Assembly (NCBI GenBank): GCA_934247125.1
Contig: CAKQIZ010000004.1
Coordinates: 1-51,954 of the forward strand
From: an uncultured Clostridia bacterium
Lineage (GTDB): Bacteria; Bacillota; Clostridia; Peptostreptococcales; Anaerovoracaceae
Reading direction: 5' to 3'
Length of the DNA stretch: 51,954 bases
Shown one piece after another: positions 34,590 through 44,386 of this stretch. Below the pieces are notes generated by a model. The model did no database searches, was not told where the DNA came from, and saw nothing but the letters and a program-made list of their open reading frames with translations. Position numbers and translations under genes: made by a program. How positions within the stretch are numbered: the first letter of the stretch is position 1; the number at the start of each line of letters is the position of its first letter.

Positions 34590-35090
34590 ATGTCTGTAGA
34601 GCAGAGAAGCGTGATGCAGATCGAACGTGAGGATATGACTCCGGTGATGGAGAATACGGTGGATGGGGATCCGCCTGCGCATGAAGACGGCGATATACCA
34701 GTGTCAGAGGTCCCGGGAGCAGGGGTACTGGGAAACGGTGATCTGGATCAGATGAATACATTCCCGATGGTGCTGCCGGAGAACCCGATGTTCAGCGTGC
34801 CGCCGAACCCGCTGCTTCCTGAGGGATATAACGAGATACTCGACTACAATTCGGTACAGTATCTGAACGGCATCTTCCGTACTCAGATCGGCAGGTATGT
34901 CAGGACACAGCAGCTCGTGGGTTCGAACATAACAGAAGACTATGAGGGATTTCTGATCGGCGTGGGAATAAATTACATCATCCTGCAGGACTATGCGAGC
35001 GGAAATATCAGGATACTGGATATCTACGGCATCAAGAGCATGTACGTATATTATTCGGAGCTGGTGAATCCGTATGAGGTGGCGAACTGA
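34590..35090 (+). CDS. gerQ: GerQ-like spore coat protein
   Basis: A 166-residue protein. Its N-terminal half is acidic, Pro/Gly/Met-rich and probably disordered. The C-terminal region (about 90-160) with YLNGIFRTQIGRYVRTQQLVGSN and GFLIGVGINYIILQDYASGNIRILDIYGIKSMYVYY matches the conserved core of GerQ, the coat protein needed to retain CwlJ. It follows the cwlJ-like gene by 20 bases in the order known from Bacillus. The N-terminus is not conserved with Bacillus GerQ. A weak hairpin at 35116-35147 follows. Confidence 0.8.
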   Translation: MSVEQRSVMQIEREDMTPVMENTVDGDPPAHEDGDIPVSEVPGAGVLGNGDLDQMNTFPMVLPENPMFSVPPNPLLPEGYNEILDYNSVQYLNGIFRTQIGRYVRTQQLVGSNITEDYEGFLIGVGINYIILQDYASGNIRILDIYGIKSMYVYYSELVNPYEVAN

Positions 35091-35115
35091 TCACGGCATT
35101 CCGGTACAGATACGG

Positions 35116-35147
35116 CTCGGGAACATTTTAAGTGCTCCCGGGTCTTT
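35116..35147 (+). terminator. Weak terminator after gerQ
   Basis: CGGGA (35118-35122) pairs with TCCCG (35136-35140) and GGTCTTTAT follows. The stem is short and the T run poor, so it may act only weakly. Confidence 0.35.
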
Positions 35148-35205
35148 ATCTGTTATGCAAAGGTGCACAGCTCTGCATTTGCGGTTTATAAGGTATGTCA
35201 GAACA

Positions 35206-35234
35206 TTGCGTTTCAATTTATATAAAAATATGAT
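35206..35234 (+). promoter_or_regulatory. Predicted promoter of the xpaC-telA operon
   Basis: TTGCGT (35206-35211) and TATGAT (35229-35234) are 17 bases apart within an AT-rich stretch. A leader of roughly 70 bases with a GC-rich hairpin around 35255-35285 would follow. Confidence 0.55.
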
Positions 35235-35310
35235 AAAATAACATTGAAAATCCGCGGTGCGGCAGAGCTTCGCCGCATGGCGCCGGGGTATGTGAAAAAC
35301 GGAGGATGAA

Positions 35311-36696
35311 ATGAACGGTAAAGACTGGAATGATCTTGGCGGAGACCTTAACCGCATAATAGAAGATGCGGTGCATATGGGGGATTTCGGTCGACTCAAT
35401 GAAAATATCAACAGAACGATCAAAAAAGCTTTTCAGGGAATAAGCGGAGAAGAGTTCCGGAGCGGAGACGGCTGGGACTTCGATCTGAGCGGAAAAAACG
35501 TCAGCAGGAACAATGAAACTGCAGACCGGGCGTCACAGCAGGCAGGACCGGCAGGACAAAAAAACGGACAGCAGGGACAGGCTGAAGCCTATGATTACGG
35601 AAGGCCCGGCAGTGCGTCAGGTTCCGGAGCAGCAGGGACTGCGACGGGTCCGGGAAATCAGGGATCAGCTTCATCGAATCTGCACAGGCAGCAGACCAGA
35701 GGATATGCATACAGGGCAGACAGCAGACCTGCAGCTTTTGCAAAAAACACCTCGCTGTTTGCAGGCAGCAGCAAACGCCGGGGAGGAGCGATCGCGATGC
35801 TGGTATCAGGAATAGTCGTGGCAGCACTCAGCTTCATGCCTCTGATATCACTGCTTGTAAGCATAGCTTTATCTGCAGCAGGGGCAAAGATCGGATCTGC
35901 GGTAATGCTGTTCATAATGCTTGCGGCTGGAGTCATCCTTATCGTGAAAGGTGCGGCAGGGCTGAGTCTTGCCAGGCGGTTCGATCAGTATGTTCGCAGC
36001 CTGGAAAACAGCGAGTATGCAGATATAGAAAAGCTCGCAGTCTATTGTCATAAGTCTGAGAAGGAGATAATCAGGGATATCAGAAAAATGCTCGGGAAAG
36101 GCTGGTTCCTGCAGGGACATCTCGATAAGAACGAAAAATGTCTGATGGTATCGAACCGAGTTTATGAACAGTACATTGAAACGGAGCGAAACACCATGAT
36201 GCGTGAGGCCGAGGAAGCAAGGAAGCGTGAAGAAGAACTGAAGCGCACCGGCGGGCTGACGCCTGAGGTGAGGGCGATCCTGGAGAAGGGCAGCGAATAC
36301 ATAGAAAGCATACGAAAGAGCAATGAAGCCATACCCGGGGAGGAAGTCTCGGAGAAGATATACAGGATGGAGCTGCTGGTAAGAAGGATATTCCAGCAGA
36401 CCGAGGCGCATCCGGAAAATGCCCGGGACCTCAGGAAGATGATGGACTACTATCTTCCGATGACGGTCAAGCTTCTGGGAGCATACGAAGAACTCGACAG
36501 GCAGCCTGTTCAGGGTGAAAACATATTGAATTCGAAGAAAGAGATCGAAGACACACTTGATACGCTGAACAGAGCATTTGCAAAGCTGCTGGATAATTTA
36601 TTCGAAGATACTGCATGGGATGTCTCATCTGATATTTCAGTGCTGCAGACGATGCTGGCACAGGAAGGTCTGGTGGAAGACGGTTTAAAGAAATAA
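35311..36696 (+). CDS. xpaC: XpaC-family membrane protein
   Basis: A 461-residue protein. Residues 1-150 are hydrophilic with a low-complexity Gly/Gln/Ser-rich stretch (about 70-130). Two membrane helices follow (about 157-222). The C-terminal half is charged and helical, with IEKLAVYCHKSEKEIIRDIRKMLGKGWF and the XpaC-type end (MMDYYLPMTVKLLGAYEELD). XpaC was named for hydrolysis of a chromogenic phosphate, but its true role is unknown. It is nearly always found with telA, which follows 20 bases later. GGAGG lies 5 bases before the ATG. Confidence 0.85.
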   Translation: MNGKDWNDLGGDLNRIIEDAVHMGDFGRLNENINRTIKKAFQGISGEEFRSGDGWDFDLSGKNVSRNNETADRASQQAGPAGQKNGQQGQAEAYDYGRPGSASGSGAAGTATGPGNQGSASSNLHRQQTRGYAYRADSRPAAFAKNTSLFAGSSKRRGGAIAMLVSGIVVAALSFMPLISLLVSIALSAAGAKIGSAVMLFIMLAAGVILIVKGAAGLSLARRFDQYVRSLENSEYADIEKLAVYCHKSEKEIIRDIRKMLGKGWFLQGHLDKNEKCLMVSNRVYEQYIETERNTMMREAEEARKREEELKRTGGLTPEVRAILEKGSEYIESIRKSNEAIPGEEVSEKIYRMELLVRRIFQQTEAHPENARDLRKMMDYYLPMTVKLLGAYEELDRQPVQGENILNSKKEIEDTLDTLNRAFAKLLDNLFEDTAWDVSSDISVLQTMLAQEGLVEDGLKK

Positions 36697-36715
36697 AGAA
36701 GACTGGAGAAAGAAA

Positions 36716-37849
36716 ATGGATATGGAATTCAAAGATGCAGCAGCGCCGTCACTGACGCTGGATCCGTTCAAAGAAGCAGAAACTGCAAAGATGATAGTGG
36801 CGGAGAAGCCTGAACCTGTCGAAGAACCGGTGCTGACGGCGGAAGAGCAGCAGATGGTCGATGCATTCGCGCAGCAGATAGATCTTAACGACTCTACAGC
36901 TATACTGCAGTACGGTGCAGGGACTCAGAAGAAGATGGCAGACTTTTCCGAGACAGCTCTCGAAAAGGTGAAGACAAAGGATCTCGGCGAAGTAGGAGAT
37001 CTGCTCACGGGAGTAGTGACAGAGCTCAAGAGCTTCGATGCCGAGGAAGAGAAAGGTCTGTTCGGATTTTTCAAAAAAGGAAAGAACAAGATCGAGGCTC
37101 TGAAGACGCGTTATGCTAAGGTCGAGACTAACGTGGAAAGCATCTGCAAGATCCTGGAGGGACATCAGGTGCAGCTGCTCAAGGACATCGCTGTTATGGA
37201 CAAGATGTACGATGCTAATCTGACGTATTTCAAGGAACTGACGATGTACATAATGGCGGGCAAGAAAAAGCTCGAGCAGGTGAGAAACAGCGAGCTGGCT
37301 GAGCTGGTGCAGAAGGCCAGGACAAGCGGACTGCCGGAAGACGTGCAGGCTGCAAAGGATCTGGAGTCCAAGTGTCAGCGTTTTGAGAAAAAGCTGCACG
37401 ATCTTGAGCTGACTAGAACGATCTCGATACAGACTGCGCCGCAGATAAGGCTCGTGCAGGGCAACAACACGATGATGGTGGAAAAGATCCAGTCGACGAT
37501 CGTCAATACGGTCCCTCTCTGGAAGAGCCAGATGGTGCTCGCACTCGGCGTTGCGCATTCGAGCGATGCTGTGAAGGCACATCGTGAAGTGACTGATATG
37601 ACAAACGAGCTGCTCAAAAAGAATGCTGACACGCTCAAGATGGCGACTGTGGAGACTGCGAGGGAGACAGAACGCGGCATCGTAGACATCGAGACACTGC
37701 AGCATACTAACCAGACGCTGATCTCGACACTCGATGAAGTGATGGAGATCCAGCAGGAGGGACGCCGCAGAAGATCGGAGGCGGAAACCGAGCTGCGCAA
37801 GATGGAGAACGAGCTGAAATCAAAGCTGCTCGAGGTAGTCGACAGATAA
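36716..37849 (+). CDS. telA: TelA-family (toxic anion resistance) protein
   Basis: A 377-residue cytosolic, largely alpha-helical protein with no signal or membrane segment. Family marks include LFGFFKKGKNKIEALKTRYAKVETNVESICKILEGHQVQLLKDIAVMDKMYDANLTYFKEL and the QIRLVQGNNTMMVEKIQSTIVNTVPLWKSQMVLAL stretch, here quoted by key parts at residues 115-175 and 240-275. TelA-type proteins were linked to tellurite and lantibiotic tolerance, and the mechanism is unknown. It forms an operon with xpaC and likely acts with it at the membrane. Confidence 0.9.
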   Translation: MDMEFKDAAAPSLTLDPFKEAETAKMIVAEKPEPVEEPVLTAEEQQMVDAFAQQIDLNDSTAILQYGAGTQKKMADFSETALEKVKTKDLGEVGDLLTGVVTELKSFDAEEEKGLFGFFKKGKNKIEALKTRYAKVETNVESICKILEGHQVQLLKDIAVMDKMYDANLTYFKELTMYIMAGKKKLEQVRNSELAELVQKARTSGLPEDVQAAKDLESKCQRFEKKLHDLELTRTISIQTAPQIRLVQGNNTMMVEKIQSTIVNTVPLWKSQMVLALGVAHSSDAVKAHREVTDMTNELLKKNADTLKMATVETARETERGIVDIETLQHTNQTLISTLDEVMEIQQEGRRRRSEAETELRKMENELKSKLLEVVDR

Positions 37850-37908
37850 CTTTCTGTGCATGTTAATAGAAAAGCATGAATAAAATGCAGAAAAGCGCAT
37901 ATGGATTG

Positions 37909-37937
37909 TTGACAAACACATAAATATGTGGTATTTT
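37909..37937 (+). promoter_or_regulatory. trp operon promoter
   Basis: TTGACA (37909-37914) and TATTTT (37932-37937) are 17 bases apart. Transcription would start near 37944, just before the T-box leader. Confidence 0.7.
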
Positions 37938-37943
37938 TGTAGA

Positions 37944-38237
37944 AAATAAATAATGAAACAAACCGTTGAAGCGGAGATAAAAGCAGTAATGCGCCCACAG
38001 AGAGTCCGGGATGGTGCGATCCGGATGGAAATGCAGGCTGCTAAATGGACCGCCGAGGGCGCAGTCAAAAGTCTTGTTATCAGGCTGAGTATTCTGCGAC
38101 GTGGAGGCATACGTCAGTTGCCGGGAATATGATGGTATTCTGCAGAGAGCATGGGTCAGACCATGAAATTAAGGTGGCACCGCGGGTAACACTCGTCCTT
38201 GATAGAATTAAAATTCTGTCAAAGACGAGTTTTTTTA
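37944..38237 (+). promoter_or_regulatory. T-box riboswitch for tRNA-Trp
   Basis: The leader contains the diagnostic T-box AAGGTGGCACCGCGGG (38171-38186). Its TGGC can pair with the GCCA end of tRNA-Trp. The specifier is read as TGG (38046-38048) in AAATGGACC at the 3' side of stem I, which begins near 37964. The terminator hairpin ACTCGTC...GACGAGT with a run of Ts lies at 38191-38237. Uncharged tRNA-Trp would stabilise the antiterminator and let the trp genes be read. Confidence 0.93.
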
Positions 38238-38439
38238 TGACTTGCCCAAATCTTGAAGCCCTATCCCGAAATCTTTGATTTCGCGGAAGGTCTCATGCAA
38301 AGCTTTCCCAAATCTCTGATTTGGCAGAAAGCGACTGCGAGATTTGGCGCGCAAGTCAAACGCGAGAATTGCGCAGTCCGAGCGACCGCAGGGAGAACGG
38401 CTGCAGTGCAATTCTACCGCGAAATGACTTGCCCAAATC
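38237..38439 (+). repeat. Hairpin-rich repeat block between T-box and trpE (copy B)
   Basis: ATGACTTGCCCAAATC occurs at 38237-38252 and 38424-38439. Inside are CGAAATC-TTT-GATTTCG (38267-38283) and a larger hairpin, GCTTTC-CCAAATC-TCT-GATTTGG/GAAAGC (38302-38332). GATTTGG/GCAAGTC (38341-38357) is complementary to the first repeat. GAATTGC/GCAATTC (38366-38414) forms a further stem. The first hairpin and its flanks match copy A near 738-782. Confidence 0.65.
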
Positions 38440-38482
38440 CGGCCGCCGCAGAAAATACGAATACAACAGGAGGTAAAGATAT

Positions 38483-39985
38483 ATGTATCCGTCACTAGAA
38501 CAAATAAAACAGATAGCATCACAGGGAGATTACAGGAGGATACCGGTATGTATGGAAATGCTGTCGGACAGCTACACACCGGTCGAAGTAATGAAAATAC
38601 TGAGAAAAGCCAGCAGGCACTGTTACCTGCTGGAAAGTGCCAGTCAGAGTGAGGTATGGGGCAGGTATTCTTTCCTCGGTTATGATCCGGGAATGGAGAT
38701 CACATGCCTCGATGATATACTCACGATAAGAGAGACGATGCCGGACGGGATCGAACAGAAAACCATTAAAAAAATAGATCATCCGGGCGATGTGCTCAGA
38801 GACATACTTGACAGATACAGGACGCCGCAGATGGAAGACATGCCGTCGTTCACAGGAGGACTTGTAGGCTACTTCTCATACGACTACATCAAATACAGTG
38901 AACCAAAGCTCAAGCCGCTGATGAAGAGCAGAGTTAAAGAAGGAGAGGATCAGGATTTCAGAGACATGGATCTGATGCTGTTCGATAAAGTCATTGCATT
39001 CGACCACTACAGACAAAAACTCCTGCTGATAACAGGCGTGATGACAGACGATATAGAAACTTCATATGAAGCAGCACAAAATACCCTGAGGGAAATGGCA
39101 AAACTGATAAAGACCGGCGAAAAAGAAGTTTTCAGGCCGCTGGAACTTAAGACAGAGATAACGCCGCACTTTTCCGAAAAGCAGTACTGCGACATGGTCG
39201 AAAAAGCCAAGGAGTACATACGCGAAGGAGATATCTTCCAGGTAGTTCTTTCAAATCCGATGAGAGCTGAAGCAGAAGGAAGCCTGTTCGACACATACAG
39301 AGTGCTGAGGACAGAGAATCCGTCACCGTATATGTTCTATTTTTCGAGCGACGACATAGAGCTTTCAGGAGCATCACCTGAGACACTTGCAAAGCTCGAA
39401 AACGGCAAGATCAGCACTTTCCCGCTCGCAGGCACGAGACCTAGGGGAAAGGATGACGAAGAGGACAAGGCGCTGGAAGCAGAGCTGCTGAGAGATGAAA
39501 AAGAACTCGCAGAGCACAATATGCTGGTCGATCTGGGCAGGAACGATATCGGCAAGGTGAGCGAGATCGGCAGCGTCAAAGTAGAAGAGTACCTTTCGAT
39601 AGAACGGTTCTCGCACGTGATGCACATCGGCTCGACTGTGACAGGAAAGATCAGAGCAGACAAGGATGCAGTCGACGCAGTTGACGCGATACTTCCGGCA
39701 GGGACACTGTCAGGCGCACCGAAATTCAGAGCGTGCCAGATAATAGAAGAGCTGGAAAACGACAAGCGCGGCGTATACGGCGGGGCGATCGGATATCTTG
39801 ACTTTACGGGAAACATGGACACGTGCATAGCGATAAGACTGGTGTACAGGAAAAACGGCAGGATCTGTATACGGGCAGGCGCAGGAGTGGTCGCAGACAG
39901 CGTGCCTGAAAACGAGTTCAGGGAATGCATAAACAAGGCGAAAGCCGTTGTGACAGCCATAGGCATGGCGAAGGAGGGCATCTGA
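38483..39985 (+). CDS. trpE: Anthranilate synthase component I
   Basis: A 500-residue chorismate-utilising enzyme. It has the N-terminal tryptophan-binding LLES motif (residues 50-53) and the catalytic C-terminal half with NPSPYMFY, GASPETL, PLAGTRPRG, RNDIGKV and the GAPKFRACQII segment. With TrpG it makes anthranilate from chorismate and glutamine, the first committed step of tryptophan synthesis, and is probably feedback-inhibited by tryptophan. AGGAGG precedes the ATG. trpG overlaps its stop by one base. It is the first gene of the T-box-controlled operon. Confidence 0.96.
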   Translation: MYPSLEQIKQIASQGDYRRIPVCMEMLSDSYTPVEVMKILRKASRHCYLLESASQSEVWGRYSFLGYDPGMEITCLDDILTIRETMPDGIEQKTIKKIDHPGDVLRDILDRYRTPQMEDMPSFTGGLVGYFSYDYIKYSEPKLKPLMKSRVKEGEDQDFRDMDLMLFDKVIAFDHYRQKLLLITGVMTDDIETSYEAAQNTLREMAKLIKTGEKEVFRPLELKTEITPHFSEKQYCDMVEKAKEYIREGDIFQVVLSNPMRAEAEGSLFDTYRVLRTENPSPYMFYFSSDDIELSGASPETLAKLENGKISTFPLAGTRPRGKDDEEDKALEAELLRDEKELAEHNMLVDLGRNDIGKVSEIGSVKVEEYLSIERFSHVMHIGSTVTGKIRADKDAVDAVDAILPAGTLSGAPKFRACQIIEELENDKRGVYGGAIGYLDFTGNMDTCIAIRLVYRKNGRICIRAGAGVVADSVPENEFRECINKAKAVVTAIGMAKEGI

Positions 39986-40563
39986 TGATTTTACTTATAG
40001 ACAACTATGACAGCTTTTCATACAATCTGTATCAGCTGATAGGGTCGGTCGAAAAAGATATAAAAGTGATAAGAAATGATGAATACACGATCGAGGAGAT
40101 CGAAGCGATGGCGCCGGAGGCGCTGATACTGTCGCCGGGACCGGGAAAGCCTGCAGATGCAGGCATCTGCATAGACGCAGTGAAGTATTTTGCAGGAAAG
40201 CTGCCGATGCTGGGCGTGTGTCTGGGGCATCAGGCGATATGTGAGGCGTTCGGGGGAACGGTCTCATATGCAAAGGAGCTGATGCACGGCAAGCAGAGCA
40301 AGGTCTATCAGGGCGGCACGGGAAAGCTTTTCAGAGGTCTGGGGCCCGAATTCAAAGCTGCCAGATACCATTCACTGGCGGCAGAGGCGGAGAGCCTGCC
40401 TGCCGAGCTGAAAGTCGTGGCAGAGGCGGATGACGGCGAGATAATGGCGCTCGAACATGCGGAATATCCGATATTCGGAGTGCAGTTCCATCCGGAATCG
40501 GTAATGACGCCGGACGGCAGAAAAATGATCGAAAATTTCATGGAGGTGGTAAGAAATGATTAA
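39985..40563 (+). CDS. trpG: Anthranilate synthase glutamine amidotransferase component
   Basis: A 192-residue class I glutamine amidotransferase opening [17 protein letters not shown]. It has the SPGPGKP loop, the nucleophilic cysteine in GVCLGHQ and the HPES catalytic histidine-glutamate pair. It supplies ammonia to TrpE. ATG 39985 shares a base with the trpE stop (TGATG) and follows GAAGGAGGG. An upstream extension of the frame is discarded. It is not fused to trpD, unlike in some bacteria. It could also serve folate synthesis, but no pab gene is visible here. Confidence 0.96.
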   Translation: MILLIDNYDSFSYNLYQLIGSVEKDIKVIRNDEYTIEEIEAMAPEALILSPGPGKPADAGICIDAVKYFAGKLPMLGVCLGHQAICEAFGGTVSYAKELMHGKQSKVYQGGTGKLFRGLGPEFKAARYHSLAAEAESLPAELKVVAEADDGEIMALEHAEYPIFGVQFHPESVMTPDGRKMIENFMEVVRND

Positions 40564-41566
40564 AGAAGCGATACTGAAGCTTGCGAAAAAAGAGGATCTG
40601 ACATATGAGACGGCAGAAGCCGTGATGAATGAAATAATGAGCGGAGAAGCGACACCTGTACAGATGTCTGCGTACCTCACGGCTCTTTCGATAAAAGGCG
40701 AAACGATAGATGAGATAACAGCGTCTGCGGCAGGTATGAGGGCGCACTGCATAAAGCTGCTGCACAACATGGACGTGCTGGAGATCGTCGGAACAGGCGG
40801 CGACGGATCGAATTCGTTCAACATCTCGACGACTTCATCGCTCGTGATCGCAGCGGCAGGCGTTCCGGTCGCAAAGCACGGCAACAGAGCAGCATCTTCA
40901 AAATCAGGTGCGGCAGACGTGCTGGAAGCGCTCGGCGTGAACATTTCCATACCACCTGAAAAAAGCGCACAGCTGCTGAAAGACATCAGCATATGCTTCC
41001 TGTTCGCGCAGAATTACCATGTCGCTATGAAATATGTCGCACCGATAAGGAAAGAGCTTGGCATAAGGACCGTGTTCAACATCCTTGGGCCGCTGAGCAA
41101 TCCTGCGGGGGCGAATATGGAACTCATGGGAGTTTACGATGAGTCGCTGGTAGAGCCGCTGGCACAGGTAATGGCAAAGCTAGGGGTTTCGAGAGGCATG
41201 GTCGTTTACGGAAAGGACAGCCTCGATGAGATCTCTATGTGCGCGCCGACTGCGGTATGCGAGATAAAGGACGGCTGGTTCCAGTCGTACGAGCTGACGC
41301 CGGAGCAGTTCGGCTATGAGCGATGTGACAAGAGCCGGCTCACGGGCGGATCGCCGCAGGAAAATGCAGAGATCACGAAAGCTATCCTCGAGGGCAGAGA
41401 AAAAGGTGCAAAAATGCAGGCCGTATGCCTGAACGCAGGTGCAGCGCTTTACATAACGGGAAAAGCAGACACGATCGAACAGGGCGTAAGGATGGCAGAA
41501 TCGCTTATAGACGATGGGTCGGCGCTGAGAAAGCTCGAAGAATTCATAACTGAAAGCAACAGATAG
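40556..41566 (+). CDS. trpD: Anthranilate phosphoribosyltransferase
   Basis: A 336-residue enzyme with the phosphoribosyl-pyrophosphate motif [14 protein letters not shown] near residue 80, [22 protein letters not shown], and [28 protein letters not shown] (key positions only). It transfers phosphoribose to anthranilate. The start overlaps the trpG end by 8 bases, with GGAGGTGG inside trpG as ribosome binding site. It has the typical family length with no fusion. Confidence 0.96.
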   Translation: MIKEAILKLAKKEDLTYETAEAVMNEIMSGEATPVQMSAYLTALSIKGETIDEITASAAGMRAHCIKLLHNMDVLEIVGTGGDGSNSFNISTTSSLVIAAAGVPVAKHGNRAASSKSGAADVLEALGVNISIPPEKSAQLLKDISICFLFAQNYHVAMKYVAPIRKELGIRTVFNILGPLSNPAGANMELMGVYDESLVEPLAQVMAKLGVSRGMVVYGKDSLDEISMCAPTAVCEIKDGWFQSYELTPEQFGYERCDKSRLTGGSPQENAEITKAILEGREKGAKMQAVCLNAGAALYITGKADTIEQGVRMAESLIDDGSALRKLEEFITESNR

Positions 41567-41606
41567 ATATAGACAGATAAAGAAACAGTCAAGAGGAAGG
41601 GGAAAA

Positions 41607-43187
41607 ATGGCAGGAGCTTCTGATATACTGCTGGAGATCGCAGCGAAAACGAGAGAACGTATAGAAGAAAAACAGAAAGAAAAGCCGCTCGCTCAGATCA
41701 GAGCTGAAGCGGAGGCGATAAGAGCGAAAGAGCTTGCGGCAGCCGGCGGGAAGCCGTATGGCGTAGGTGCTGCTGCGGGAGCCGGAGAATCTGGCGCACA
41801 CAAAAAATCATTCCTTGAAGCACTGAAAAAGCCGGGCATGTCGTACATCTGCGAAGTGAAAAAGGCTTCACCGTCAAAAGGACTGATAGCTGAGGATTTT
41901 CCGTATCTTGAGATCGCAAAGGAATACGAGGCTGCAGGCGCGTCAGCGATATCGTGCCTGACGGAACCGTTTTATTTCAAGGGCAGCGACAGATATCTCG
42001 AGGAGATAACTGATACGGTCGGCATACCGGTGCTGCGAAAGGATTTCACGGTCAGTGAATACATGATATATGAGGCGAAGATACTGGGAGCGTCGGCGGT
42101 GCTGCTGATATGCAGCCTGCTGGACGATGTGCATCTTAAAGGCTATATGCATGTCGCGAAAAGTCTGGGAATGGATGCGCTAGTCGAGGCGCACGACAGC
42201 GACGAGGTGCTGAGAGCGATAGCTGCAGGTGCTGAGATCATAGGTGTGAACAACAGGGATCTGAGAACGTTCAAAGTCGACATGGGCAACAGCATCGCAC
42301 TCAGGTCACTGGCTCCGGCAGACACGGTTTTCGTGTCGGAGAGCGGGATCAGGACGTCTGATGATATCGGCCGCCTCCGGGACAACGATGTCGATGCAGT
42401 GCTGATAGGTGAAACGCTGATGAGACGGCAAGATAAAAAAGCAGCGCTTGAGGAGCTGAACGGCGGCTCGGTGAACATGCCGGCTGAAAGTCCGCAGCGA
42501 CCGAGGATAAAGATCTGCGGTCTGAGCAGACCAGAAGATATCGAGTATGTAAATGCGGCAAAGCCCGATTATGCAGGATTTGTGATAGACTATCCGAAGA
42601 GCCGCAGGAGCATAACTCCTGATCAGCTCAGAGAGCTCGTGAAAGAGCTCGACGATGATATAATACCGGTAGGTGTGTTCGTAGATGCCGGCGAGGAGCT
42701 GGCTGCAGACCTTTACAACTCAGGTGTAATAAAGATCATGCAGCTGCACGGAAACGAGGATGACGAGTACATCGCAAGGCTGAGGAAACATATAGGCGCA
42801 GGAGATAGTACGAACGCTGATACATGCACCGGAACAGGCGGCGATGGAGACGATGTGAGGATCGTCAAGGCTTTTAAGGTGAAGACGCCTGAAGACCTTG
42901 AAAAAGCGCAGGTGAGCACTGCGGACATGGTGCTTCTGGATCAGGGAAAAGGCGAAGGACGTTCGTTCGACTGGTCAATCGTCAGGGAAAACAGAGACAA
43001 GCTGCAGAGACCGTTTTTCCTTGCCGGAGGACTCGATGCAGGAAACCTGGCAGAAGCGGTCGAGCTGATGCATCCGTGGGCGGTAGACATGAGCAGCAGT
43101 CTGGAAACTGACAAAGTAAAGGATAGAGAAAAGATAGAAGAAATAATGAAGGTAATGGGCGATCTGCACACGCAGGGCGAGGAATAA
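41607..43187 (+). CDS. trpCF: Fused indole-3-glycerol-phosphate synthase and phosphoribosylanthranilate isomerase
   Basis: A 526-residue bifunctional protein. Residues 1-285 are Trp[48 protein letters not shown] and [11 protein letters not shown]. Residues 298-515 are Trp[16 protein letters not shown] with the catalytic cysteine, [26 protein letters not shown] and [10 protein letters not shown]. The two barrels catalyse consecutive steps. A Gly/Thr-rich insertion ([20 protein letters not shown]) in TrpF is unusual. The N-terminus also has an Ala/Gly-rich insertion before HKKSFLEAL. Fusion in the C-F order is known from enterobacteria and is less usual in Clostridia. Confidence 0.95.
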   Translation: MAGASDILLEIAAKTRERIEEKQKEKPLAQIRAEAEAIRAKELAAAGGKPYGVGAAAGAGESGAHKKSFLEALKKPGMSYICEVKKASPSKGLIAEDFPYLEIAKEYEAAGASAISCLTEPFYFKGSDRYLEEITDTVGIPVLRKDFTVSEYMIYEAKILGASAVLLICSLLDDVHLKGYMHVAKSLGMDALVEAHDSDEVLRAIAAGAEIIGVNNRDLRTFKVDMGNSIALRSLAPADTVFVSESGIRTSDDIGRLRDNDVDAVLIGETLMRRQDKKAALEELNGGSVNMPAESPQRPRIKICGLSRPEDIEYVNAAKPDYAGFVIDYPKSRRSITPDQLRELVKELDDDIIPVGVFVDAGEELAADLYNSGVIKIMQLHGNEDDEYIARLRKHIGAGDSTNADTCTGTGGDGDDVRIVKAFKVKTPEDLEKAQVSTADMVLLDQGKGEGRSFDWSIVRENRDKLQRPFFLAGGLDAGNLAEAVELMHPWAVDMSSSLETDKVKDREKIEEIMKVMGDLHTQGEE

Positions 43188-43201
43188 AAGGAGGAAATGA
43201 C

Positions 43202-44386
43202 ATGACGGCAGGAAGATTTGGTGTCCACGGCGGGCAGTACATCCCGGAGACGCTGATGAATGCGGTGATAGAGCTGGAAGAAGCTTACAACAGATACAAG
43301 GATGACCCGGGATTCAACAGGGAGCTGACTCAGCTGCTCGACGAATATGCGGGCAGACCGTCGAGGCTTTACTATGCGGCACATATGACAGAGGATCTCG
43401 GAGGCGCCAAGGTATATCTGAAGAGAGAAGACCTGAACCATACGGGTTCGCACAAGATAAACAACGTGCTCGGACAAGTGCTGCTCGCTAAGAAGATGGG
43501 CAAGACGAGAGTTATCGCAGAGACCGGCGCAGGACAGCACGGAGTTGCTACGGCTACTGCAGCGGCGCTGATGGGCATGGAGTGCGAGATCTTCATGGGC
43601 AGGGAAGACACTGAAAGACAGGCACTGAACGTCTACAGGATGCGCCTTCTGGGCGCAAAGGTAAATGCTGTGACTTCGGGTACTGCGACTTTGAAGGATG
43701 CTGTTTCGGAGACCATGAGAGAGTGGACGAACCGTATCGACGACACTCATTATGTGCTGGGATCCGTGATGGGACCGCACCCGTTCCCTACTATGGTCAG
43801 GGATTTTCAGGCTGTGATCTCAAAGGAGATAAAGGCGCAGATAATGGAAAAGGAAGGCAGACTGCCTGATGCAGTGCTTGCATGTGTAGGCGGGGGCTCC
43901 AATGCGATCGGTACTTTCTATAATTTCATAGAGGATGAAGGCGTTAGACTGATCGGCTGCGAGGCTGCGGGGCGCGGAATCAATACGGCAGAGACAGCAG
44001 CGACGATATCGGTAGGAAGTCTCGGCATATTCCACGGGATGAAATCTTATTTCTGCCAGGACGAATACGGACAGATCGCGCCGGTATACTCGATCTCGGC
44101 AGGACTGGATTACCCCGGCATAGGGCCTGAACACGCAGATCTGTACGACACGGGAAGGGCTGAGTATGTACCGGTGACAGATGATGAGGCAGTAGACGCT
44201 TTTGAATACCTTTCGAGGATCGAAGGTATAATCCCGGCCATCGAAAGCGCGCATGCGGTGGCGCATGCCAGAAAGATAGTGCCGCAGATGGACAAGGATC
44301 AGATCGTTGTGATAACGATCTCAGGCAGAGGAGACAAGGACTGTGCAGCGATAGCACGTTACAGAGGGGAGGATATCCATGAGTAG
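43202..44386 (+). CDS. trpB: Tryptophan synthase beta chain
   Basis: A 394-residue pyridoxal-phosphate enzyme of the TrpB1 type. The cofactor lysine is in [10 protein letters not shown], followed by [16 protein letters not shown], the phosphate-binding [12 protein letters not shown], and [13 protein letters not shown]. It joins indole to serine to make tryptophan, receiving indole through the tunnel from TrpA. GGAGG precedes the ATG, 14 bases after trpCF. Its end overlaps trpA by 8 bases, which fits stoichiometric synthesis of the complex. Confidence 0.97.
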   Translation: MTAGRFGVHGGQYIPETLMNAVIELEEAYNRYKDDPGFNRELTQLLDEYAGRPSRLYYAAHMTEDLGGAKVYLKREDLNHTGSHKINNVLGQVLLAKKMGKTRVIAETGAGQHGVATATAAALMGMECEIFMGREDTERQALNVYRMRLLGAKVNAVTSGTATLKDAVSETMREWTNRIDDTHYVLGSVMGPHPFPTMVRDFQAVISKEIKAQIMEKEGRLPDAVLACVGGGSNAIGTFYNFIEDEGVRLIGCEAAGRGINTAETAATISVGSLGIFHGMKSYFCQDEYGQIAPVYSISAGLDYPGIGPEHADLYDTGRAEYVPVTDDEAVDAFEYLSRIEGIIPAIESAHAVAHARKIVPQMDKDQIVVITISGRGDKDCAAIARYRGEDIHE

